DNA of 64,000 nucleotides from Chitinophaga lutea (GTDB lineage Bacteria; Bacteroidota; Bacteroidia; Chitinophagales; Chitinophagaceae). The translations under genes and the position numbers were made by a program. The notes beneath the pieces are model-generated. The model ran no database searches. It saw only the letters and a program-made list of their open reading frames with translations, and was not told the origin of the DNA. The stretch is taken from assembly GCF_003813775.1 (NCBI RefSeq), contig NZ_RPDH01000002.1, positions 1,736,001-1,800,000 on the forward strand. The letters run 5' to 3'. Below, one piece after another: positions 57,656 to 64,000 of this stretch. How positions within the stretch are numbered: position 1 is the stretch's first letter; the number at the start of each line of letters is the position of its first letter.

Positions 57656-59182
57656 TTATGGCAATTTCAGTTTAGTAGTACCCTCTCCTTCGATCTCCGT
57701 CAGTGCGGACGTTTTAGTGAGCATCTTATTGTTCTGCGCCCGCAGTTTGGTCCACCTGCCGAGCGATACATTGTATTCACCGCCGAGCATGTACCATTGC
57801 CCTTCCGTCGAGTATCCAAGGTTGAGCGTGTTGGTGCCGCTTCTGTAAAACGGCTGATCTTCCTGCGTGATGGGATTCTTCAGATCGTACCAGTCTGTAT
57901 TGGTAATGCGATAACCGATGGCCGGAGGGCCGGCAGCATACAAACTTCCGCCCGTTCCTACCCAGATCACGTCTACCGGGCGCGACGTACCGGTTACCGT
58001 TGTGCCTGTAAATACCGCGATGCCGGATGCGTTGCCGCTGTTTGCGAGCAGGTTGCTGGTTTTGGTGCCAAAACCTTCGCCATTCAACGCTACGTAATCA
58101 AATGCCTTTATCCAGTTGGCTTCGGCAATGCTCGTGGAAGCGTCTCCATTGATCATTTTACGGGTGCCGCCTACATAAAAGATGGACCCCTTCGTCACTT
58201 TGCCACTGGTCAGGTTCATTTTATAGCTGCGCACACCGCCGGTGGCCCATCCGTTGGGGAGGAAGCCGGTAGGCGTGGCCGCGTTGGCGTTGTTGGAGGT
58301 AACGATGGAAAACGGCGTTACGGCGAAATCAATATCTTTGGTTGCCATGAACTGCATGTACTCATAACCACCGTCGGTGATGATGGTGGGATCCGCCAGG
58401 AAACCGGTGATCAGGATGGGAGATACCTCAATGGTAGAGCTGAGCGCCACCATATCTGCTGCGCTGCGCATGCGTAATTCAGGCACCGCCTTACCGTCTG
58501 CCCCTTCGGTATAAAAAGCGATACCGTATACGTTGGCCAGCACCGGCAGCTGGGTATTGGCAAACGAAGCGCCGGCTTCGGTATGCACTTTAATATAATC
58601 AAAACCGTCGTTGAGCACTTTGTTGCCGCTTAACACGTCGCCCGGCTGCGGTAACGGATCAAACCCGCCTTTCACCACCACGAGCAGGGTGCTCTCATAA
58701 ATTTGCGGGTTGGCCACCAGTTGGGCGGTAGTGACGCGGTTCAGCGGGAAAGTGATATTGCTGGCCGCCTTTTTAATGTCGTCTTTCTTGACACCGGTGA
58801 TTTGCAGCATGCCGTTTACTTTTTTCAGCGTGGCGCCTTCCACCTTTATGACCAGCGAGTCACCGGCCACATAATTGGCGGCTTCTTCCGTCGCAATGGC
58901 GATACCACGCAGGATATTGAGCCGGCGGCGGTCCTGCACGATCAGCAGGCCGGGCACCATGTTGCCGGCTCTGAAATCGGAGATCACGGTCACGGCAATT
59001 TTGTCGGAACCGAACATGTTTTCTTTGGTCAGAACCACATCTTTCCCCTTGTACATATTCCGGATATCGAATAACGCGATATACGGGGCGACATCGCCGC
59101 CGGGGTATGTATCCAGTTTGGCGCATCCCCAGAAGAAGACCAGGGCGGGCAGCAGGAACAGGTATATTGCTGATTTTTTCAT
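57656..59182 (-). CDS. DUF5689-domain lipoprotein
   Basis: A 508-aa probable lipoprotein (lipobox FFWGC, mature Cys ~20). The N-terminal DUF5689-type region (~40-240; VTVISDFRAGNMVPGLLIVQ, NILRGIAIATEEAANYVAGD, VVVKGGFDPLPQPGDVL) resembles an OB-like nucleic-acid-or-ligand fold common next to SusC/SusD genes. The C-terminal half is a beta-sandwich (GKVTKGSIFYVGGTRKMING, GNASGIAVFTGTTVTGTSRP) that probably sits at the cell surface. Third gene of the unit SusC, SusD-like, DUF5689 (36 bases after SusD). Likely a surface accessory of that uptake system. Confidence 0.82.
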   Translation of the reverse strand: MKKSAIYLFLLPALVFFWGCAKLDTYPGGDVAPYIALFDIRNMYKGKDVVLTKENMFGSDKIAVTVISDFRAGNMVPGLLIVQDRRRLNILRGIAIATEEAANYVAGDSLVIKVEGATLKKVNGMLQITGVKKDDIKKAASNITFPLNRVTTAQLVANPQIYESTLLVVVKGGFDPLPQPGDVLSGNKVLNDGFDYIKVHTEAGASFANTQLPVLANVYGIAFYTEGADGKAVPELRMRSAADMVALSSTIEVSPILITGFLADPTIITDGGYEYMQFMATKDIDFAVTPFSIVTSNNANAATPTGFLPNGWATGGVRSYKMNLTSGKVTKGSIFYVGGTRKMINGDASTSIAEANWIKAFDYVALNGEGFGTKTSNLLANSGNASGIAVFTGTTVTGTSRPVDVIWVGTGGSLYAAGPPAIGYRITNTDWYDLKNPITQEDQPFYRSGTNTLNLGYSTEGQWYMLGGEYNVSLGRWTKLRAQNNKMLTKTSALTEIEGEGTTKLKLP

Positions 59183-59218
59183 TGTGCGATTTTTAAGATA
59201 ATACCATGCTTGTTGCAG

Positions 59219-60739
59219 TTATGGTTTTTGCCACCATACCTGTGTTGAAATCACATCCGGGCCCTGGACAGCTATTGCCTGCCGGTAGTGGGTGGCGTTG
59301 GTCGACTGTACATACACCGGATAGGTCATACGGGCAGGCATCACTCCGTTGTTACGAAGGCCGGCGCCTTTCGGCAGAATCGGGTGCCCGGTGCGGCGGT
59401 ATTCAAACCATTGCTGCAAGTCTGTTAAAAACAGCGCATAGTATTTCTGCAGATGAATCAATTCCATCTTCTGGTCCAGCGTAAAACTTTCCGACCAGTC
59501 CATATCGGCGGCTGCGAGATATGTTACAATGTCTACCGTCCAGTTGGGCAACCACTGTTTGATACTGGCCTGCGCACCGTTATTGTAATAAGTACTGGCA
59601 GTTCCGGTAATCCATCCTTTGGCAGCTGCCTCCGCGAGGATCAACTGCACTTCCGCATAAGTCAGGATCATGCCTGTCTGCGCTTCGGTCATCAGGTTAA
59701 AAGCGGACGTGGTGGAATAGAAATAAGATTTTTTGACCGGTGTTTCTCCCGGCACATATCCACTGGGCACGCCGAGATAGGCCCCTGAATAAGGCGCGAT
59801 ACGCCACCTGTTAAAGGAGTTGTTGCCCCAGGTAGGAATATCGATACGGGGATCGTTCCAGGTAGTGAGGTTGTTGATGAAAAACTCTGCAATGCCGGGC
59901 GCCCTGAAGTCCTGCTCCCGCACGCCCATCAAAGGAGAAACGTAAGGGCCCGCACCTGTCCAGCGCAGTATGGCCGACTCTTCTATTTTAGAGATAAGCG
60001 GATAGGCGGTGGTCGTAGCGATCTGTTTGATTTTGTCGATACACTGCTGCGCTACCTCTGCTTTCCCGGAAATTCTCATCAGCAAACGCAGGTACAGGGA
60101 GTTGCCGAATCTGCGCCATTTGGCGATATCACCGGAAAATACAGGATCGCTGTCTGCTTTCATCGGGTAGGTAGTTGTATTTACCGTCGCAAGAATCGTG
60201 TTGGCTTCTTCGAGTTTTTTGAAAATATCCAGGTAAATCTCCTTTTGCGCATCGAAAGGCGGTTCCACGATGGCGGAATCTTTGGCGAGGTTCGATTTGA
60301 AGTAAGGTACATCTCCATAGGTATCCGTGAGCAGGGAATATACCCACGACTGACAGATCAATGAAACCGCCTGGTAGGTGGGCGTTTTCGTCAGCGGCTC
60401 GCCAGCAATCCGGTACATATCCTTGAAGTTGCTCAGTTCCGCATACCAGGCATTGTACAGGTAATCGGACCAGGTGGCGCGGTAATCGTAGCGGAACACT
60501 TTGCCGTCCGCATCGCTGATATCTACCGTCACCTGCATCAGTTCATTGTTAAAGTTCCGGTTACGCAGCAGGTTGGCGGTGAGCACGTTCACCAGCGCCG
60601 GCGCCATCAATTGGGCGGGCGTTGCCTCTGGCGAGTTGTTCGGGTCGGTGTTGGTTTTCGTGAAATCCTTGGTGCACGAAGGCAATAAAATGCCCAGCAC
60701 CAAAACAACAACCGTGATTTTATATATGATCTTCTTCAT
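59219..60739 (-). CDS. SusD-like (SusD_2 type) lipoprotein
   Basis: A 506-aa lipoprotein (lipobox LLPSC, mature Cys ~22). It follows the PF12771-type SusD-like pattern: KTNTDPNNSPEATPAQLMAP, SLICQSWVYSLLTDTYGDVPYF, FDAQKEIYLDIFKKLEEANTIL and FGNSLYLRLLMRISGKAEVA. It partners the SusC protein starting 11 bases upstream in transcription order. Substrate unknown; such pairs may bind peptides or glycans. Confidence 0.92.
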   Translation of the reverse strand: MKKIIYKITVVVLVLGILLPSCTKDFTKTNTDPNNSPEATPAQLMAPALVNVLTANLLRNRNFNNELMQVTVDISDADGKVFRYDYRATWSDYLYNAWYAELSNFKDMYRIAGEPLTKTPTYQAVSLICQSWVYSLLTDTYGDVPYFKSNLAKDSAIVEPPFDAQKEIYLDIFKKLEEANTILATVNTTTYPMKADSDPVFSGDIAKWRRFGNSLYLRLLMRISGKAEVAQQCIDKIKQIATTTAYPLISKIEESAILRWTGAGPYVSPLMGVREQDFRAPGIAEFFINNLTTWNDPRIDIPTWGNNSFNRWRIAPYSGAYLGVPSGYVPGETPVKKSYFYSTTSAFNLMTEAQTGMILTYAEVQLILAEAAAKGWITGTASTYYNNGAQASIKQWLPNWTVDIVTYLAAADMDWSESFTLDQKMELIHLQKYYALFLTDLQQWFEYRRTGHPILPKGAGLRNNGVMPARMTYPVYVQSTNATHYRQAIAVQGPDVISTQVWWQKP

Positions 60740-60750
60740 TGTTTTTCAGA

Positions 60751-63700
60751 TTAGAATCCAACAGTTAAGTTAACGCCCAGTGTACGGGTAGAAGGGAACT
60801 GCCCGATCTCGAAACCCTGTACGATGTCGGTGCCGTTGAGGGTACCGAATTCCGGATCAAATACCGGCCAGTCCGTCCACATAAAGAGGTTACGTCCGTA
60901 CACACCAACGTTGAGCCGCTGCAGGCGCAATTTTTTGGCAAGCTTGGGGCTCAGCGTGTAATCGAGGCGCGCTTCACGGAACTTGATGAAGTCGGTGCTG
61001 AAGGTGCTGCCTTCCGCATTGTCCTGACCGAAGTGCGAACGGTAGTACTCGTCAATGTCTGTAGCAATGACATCATTGGGGCGGTATTTACCGTCTGTGC
61101 CCATAATCACGCCCTTGCCGATGATACCGTTGTACCTGCCGGGCAGCGTTTTGGTGAGCTTGCCCTGTTCGGACAGTTTATAATGTGTCAGGGAATGGCC
61201 AACGGCACCAAACTGGCCGTCGAACAGGATATTGAGACGCCATTGTTTGTAGGCGAACTCGTTGCTCCAGCCGAGCTTCCATTTGGGAATGGTATTGCCG
61301 AGATAGATCACGTCTTCGGTCAGTTTGGCCCAGCCGGTTTGTGCATCGTAAATCACCTGGCCGTCCGGCGCGCGCTGGTAGCCCCTGCCATAAAGGTCGC
61401 CCATGCTGCCGCCTACGGTGGCCACGATCTGGCCGCCGGCTACAGGGCCCGTCTGCAACACTACAAAGCTGTCTACCAGTTCTTTGATGCGGTTGCGGTT
61501 CGCGGAATAAACAACGTTGGTATTCCAGCTGAAACCGTTTTTGTTCTTCACCGGCGAGCCGTTGAGGGTTACCTCGATGCCCCTGTTGCTTACAACACCT
61601 GCGTTGATGTAAGCCCGGCCGTAACCGGACGAACGGTCGATGATGCGCTGGAGGATCTGGTCTTTTGTATTGGCGGTGTATACGGTCAGGTCGATGCCCA
61701 CTCGGTTTTTATACATCTTGATAGCTGTACCCGCTTCGTAGGTAATGGTACGCAGCGGTTTCAGGTCGGGGTTGGCCAGGGTGGAAGGCAAACGCAGACC
61801 GCCATTATACAGGCTGCCGGCAGTGGGATAGCTGTACGAGGTGAGGTAAGGAATGGTACCGCCGCTGCCCACGCTTGCCACGGAGAAGCGCAGCTTGGCG
61901 AAACTGATGGAATTCGGCAGCCTGAATGCATCGGAAGCAACGAAACTCATGGCAGCCGACGGATAGAAGAAACCGGCGTTGGTGGTGCGGGACGGTGTGG
62001 CCAGCACACTGTTCCAGTCCTGGCGGGCGGTCACATCCAAAAAGAGATACCCTTTATACGCTCCGGAAATCAGACCGTAGAAACTGTTAACGGCATATTT
62101 ACTTTTCCAGGGCATGGACACCAGCGGACCGGCGTTGTTAGACATGGAATATACGCCGGGGTAAGTGAGCGAGTCGGCCCGCACCTCATCCCGGTTGTAG
62201 GAGTTCCGCAGCAGACTGCCGCCGGCAGTGGCCGAGATATCGAAATCCTTGTTGATCTTTTTGCTATAGCGCAGCAGGAAGTCTGAACTGGCTTCCTGTG
62301 AAAAGATGTTCTGCGTGCGGTAGCTGCCTTTCTGGAACTTCGCACCGGCGTCGAACGGACGGCTTTGCGCGCGCTGGTCATAAGAGAAGTCCATCGAGGT
62401 GCGCACCTGCAGGCTCAGTTCTTTGGTGAAATTATAAGAAGCCTGGATGTTACCGGTAACGCCATGACGGTTGGTGCTGTTGATAAACTCATACGCCACC
62501 GCAAACGGGTTTTCCGGGAAAGTGCTGTACGGGTAGCTGAGCTTCAGGTTCTCCTGGCCAAGCTGCCAGTAATTGCGCAGCCAGTCGAGGCTTGCATTCG
62601 GCTGCCAGAATATGTACCAGTACATAATGGACTGGTTGCCGTATCCCGCACCCGGTAGGTTATCGCTTTGTTTGTTAGTATAGTTTATTTTGGAAGAAAT
62701 CGTGAGTTTGTCGTTGATCTTCGAATTCACCGCCATTGCAACCGTATTCCGTTTATAGCCGGTATTCGGGATGATCCAGGTATTGTTCACGTTCGTTACG
62801 GAGAAGCGGGCCGTCGTTTTATCGGTGCCGCCGTCCACGCTCACGGAATTGGTGTAGGTTTCTCCCGGTCCGAAGAATTTATTCGCCCCATTCACATACG
62901 GTACCCATGGCGTTCTTTCCGCACCCTGTTTTTGCGTAACGGGGTCGTACTGGAAAAACTGCTGGCCGTCGAAACGCGGGCCGTAGGCGGAGCTGGTGCC
63001 GCTGGTGCTGCCCCCGTCGGCACTGGCGCCGTATGAGTAGTAGGGAGCCCCATCGGTGCCCTGTCCGTATTCAAATTGCAGGTCGGGCCAGCGGTTCACT
63101 TCTTCCCGCGATGCGTTGGAGTTGATCGTTACGCCGAGGCCTTTTCTTTTGGAACTGCCGGATTTGGTGGTGATGATGATCGCGCCGTTAGCGCCGCGCT
63201 GGCCGTACAATGCTGCCGCGCTGGGCCCTTTCAGGATGGTGAGCGATTCAATGTCTTCCGGGTTGATATCATTGAGCCCGCTGCCGTAATCCGCCGGCAT
63301 GTTATCGCTGCCGGTGCCGTAGGCAGATTCACCGCTGATGGCGCTGCGGCGGCCGCTACCCTGGTTCACCACCACACCGTCTACCACAATCAGCGCCTCA
63401 TTGTCGCCGGTGAGATTATTTTCCCCACGGAGAATGATTTTGTTTGATGCGGTGGGGCCGCTGCCGGAGCGCACGAGATTCACACCGGCCACTTTACCGG
63501 ACAATGCGTCCGACCAGTTGGAGGGCAGCGCTTCAGTGAGCTGCTCACCGTTGATCACCGGCGCCGAATAACCCAGCGCTTTTTCGTCGCGCTTGATACC
63601 GAGCGCGGTGGTGATTTCCACCTGTTGCAGCATTTTAGAGTCGGGCAGCATCTGTACGTTGAGGCGTTGCGTTTGCTGAACGGTGATTTCACGCGGCAAA

Positions 63701-64000
63701 TAACCGAGGAAAGAAAATACGAGTACGCTGCCGGGACCGGAAAGCGTAAGCTGGAAATTCCCGTCTTTATCACTGGCGGTGCCCCGGTTGCTGCCCTTCT
63801 GCCGGATGGTAACACCAATCAAAGGTTCCCCCTTTTCGTCAGTCACCTTCCCCCGCACCACTACCGCGGAGTCGGCGCGGGCGGCGGGTTGCAGGATACG
63901 TTCTTTAGTTGTGTTTGCTGGTTGTAAAATGGCTGGGTGCCTTTCTGCAGGCTTACCCAATGCGGTGCCAAGGGCACACAATTGGAGGCCGGTGATAAGT
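60751..64000 (-). CDS. SusC/RagA-family TonB-dependent transporter (5' truncated)
   Basis: The frame is open to the right edge, and the codons ahead of the apparent start (LITGLQLCALG) look like the end of a signal peptide, so the true start lies beyond the window. Domains seen: carboxypeptidase-regulatory-like (~45-125, VVRGKVTDEKGEPLIGVTIR), plug with ALIVVDGVVVNQG and YGQRGANGAIIITTKSG, then the barrel to the C-terminal Phe (TLGVNLTVGF). It is first in a SusC, SusD-like, DUF5689 unit with no adjacent hydrolase in view. Confidence 0.93.
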   Translation of the reverse strand, partial: LITGLQLCALGTALGKPAERHPAILQPANTTKERILQPAARADSAVVVRGKVTDEKGEPLIGVTIRQKGSNRGTASDKDGNFQLTLSGPGSVLVFSFLGYLPREITVQQTQRLNVQMLPDSKMLQQVEITTALGIKRDEKALGYSAPVINGEQLTEALPSNWSDALSGKVAGVNLVRSGSGPTASNKIILRGENNLTGDNEALIVVDGVVVNQGSGRRSAISGESAYGTGSDNMPADYGSGLNDINPEDIESLTILKGPSAAALYGQRGANGAIIITTKSGSSKRKGLGVTINSNASREEVNRWPDLQFEYGQGTDGAPYYSYGASADGGSTSGTSSAYGPRFDGQQFFQYDPVTQKQGAERTPWVPYVNGANKFFGPGETYTNSVSVDGGTDKTTARFSVTNVNNTWIIPNTGYKRNTVAMAVNSKINDKLTISSKINYTNKQSDNLPGAGYGNQSIMYWYIFWQPNASLDWLRNYWQLGQENLKLSYPYSTFPENPFAVAYEFINSTNRHGVTGNIQASYNFTKELSLQVRTSMDFSYDQRAQSRPFDAGAKFQKGSYRTQNIFSQEASSDFLLRYSKKINKDFDISATAGGSLLRNSYNRDEVRADSLTYPGVYSMSNNAGPLVSMPWKSKYAVNSFYGLISGAYKGYLFLDVTARQDWNSVLATPSRTTNAGFFYPSAAMSFVASDAFRLPNSISFAKLRFSVASVGSGGTIPYLTSYSYPTAGSLYNGGLRLPSTLANPDLKPLRTITYEAGTAIKMYKNRVGIDLTVYTANTKDQILQRIIDRSSGYGRAYINAGVVSNRGIEVTLNGSPVKNKNGFSWNTNVVYSANRNRIKELVDSFVVLQTGPVAGGQIVATVGGSMGDLYGRGYQRAPDGQVIYDAQTGWAKLTEDVIYLGNTIPKWKLGWSNEFAYKQWRLNILFDGQFGAVGHSLTHYKLSEQGKLTKTLPGRYNGIIGKGVIMGTDGKYRPNDVIATDIDEYYRSHFGQDNAEGSTFSTDFIKFREARLDYTLSPKLAKKLRLQRLNVGVYGRNLFMWTDWPVFDPEFGTLNGTDIVQGFEIGQFPSTRTLGVNLTVGF

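Noticed and set aside
61033..62286. 417-codon open frame on the plus strand
   Set aside because: Antisense to the SusC barrel; no recognisable motif.
1..64000. CRISPR array, IS element, rRNA or tRNA gene
   Set aside because: No regularly spaced repeats, transposase frames with terminal repeats, or RNA-gene-like sequences were noticed on reading both strands; a dedicated scan was not possible.

Overview
The window is about 64 kb of a moderately GC-rich (mid-50s % by eye) Bacteroidota chromosome, most like Chitinophagaceae (Chitinophaga and relatives). The evidence is two SusC/SusD outer-membrane uptake pairs, many secreted glycoside hydrolases, DUF5689, DUF2961 and DUF6152-type proteins, and promoters of the Bacteroidota form (TTG/TTTG, about 20 bases, TAnnTTTG). 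I saw no rRNA, tRNA, CRISPR array, insertion sequence or prophage block. Both window edges cut genes: a GH29 fucosidase on the left and a SusC protein on the right.

Layout. 2-2.9 kb: fucosidase tail, then a two-gene envelope-protein unit whose second gene carries a one-base frameshift. 2.95-7.3 kb: an OPA-family transporter, an XRE-cupin regulator, a secreted alkaline-phosphatase-superfamily hydrolase and a zinc alcohol dehydrogenase. These are tied together by four copies of a TTTCCT-N5-GAAA dyad in their promoter regions, so they look like one small regulon, possibly for an organophosphorus compound. 7.3-13 kb: a frameshifted, AT-richer DUF1016 nuclease gene, an HxlR/NmrA divergent pair, a GH13 alpha-glucosidase, an imine-reductase-like oxidoreductase and a second HxlR regulator.

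13.0-34.9 kb: the centrepiece is a tightly packed 13-gene minus-strand operon: SusC, SusD, GH172, SSS symporter, amidotransferase-like protein, ceramidase-like hydrolase, alpha/alpha-barrel protein, GH172, GH172, HisD-like dehydrogenase, beta-propeller hydrolase, a large GH172 and a sialate-O-acetylesterase-like enzyme. A LacI-family gene lies upstream. A perfect 14-bp palindrome sits ahead of susC and a 12/14 copy at the lacI promoter, so the LacI protein probably controls both. Four GH172 proteins, a catabolic HisD homologue and leaderless metabolic enzymes in one operon do not match any locus I know well. The substrate could be a D-arabinofuranose- or fructofuranose-containing glycan or glycoside, cut outside, imported, and finished in the cytoplasm by the dehydrogenase.

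35-64 kb: a serine hydrolase plus GH43 pair, small membrane and periplasmic genes, a PAP2 phosphatase, a second GH29 fucosidase, an amino-acid permease, a J-domain protein, a secreted alpha/beta hydrolase next to an unusual exported Rid protein, a tailspike-like beta-helix protein, a beta-hydroxyacid dehydrogenase, a DMT exporter, an outer-membrane beta-barrel, a Tat-exported Gfo/Idh oxidoreductase, tandem Old Yellow Enzymes with a divergent LysR regulator, a tail-fibre-like protein, and a second nutrient system (SusC, SusD-like, DUF5689). Rho-independent terminators separate many of these units.
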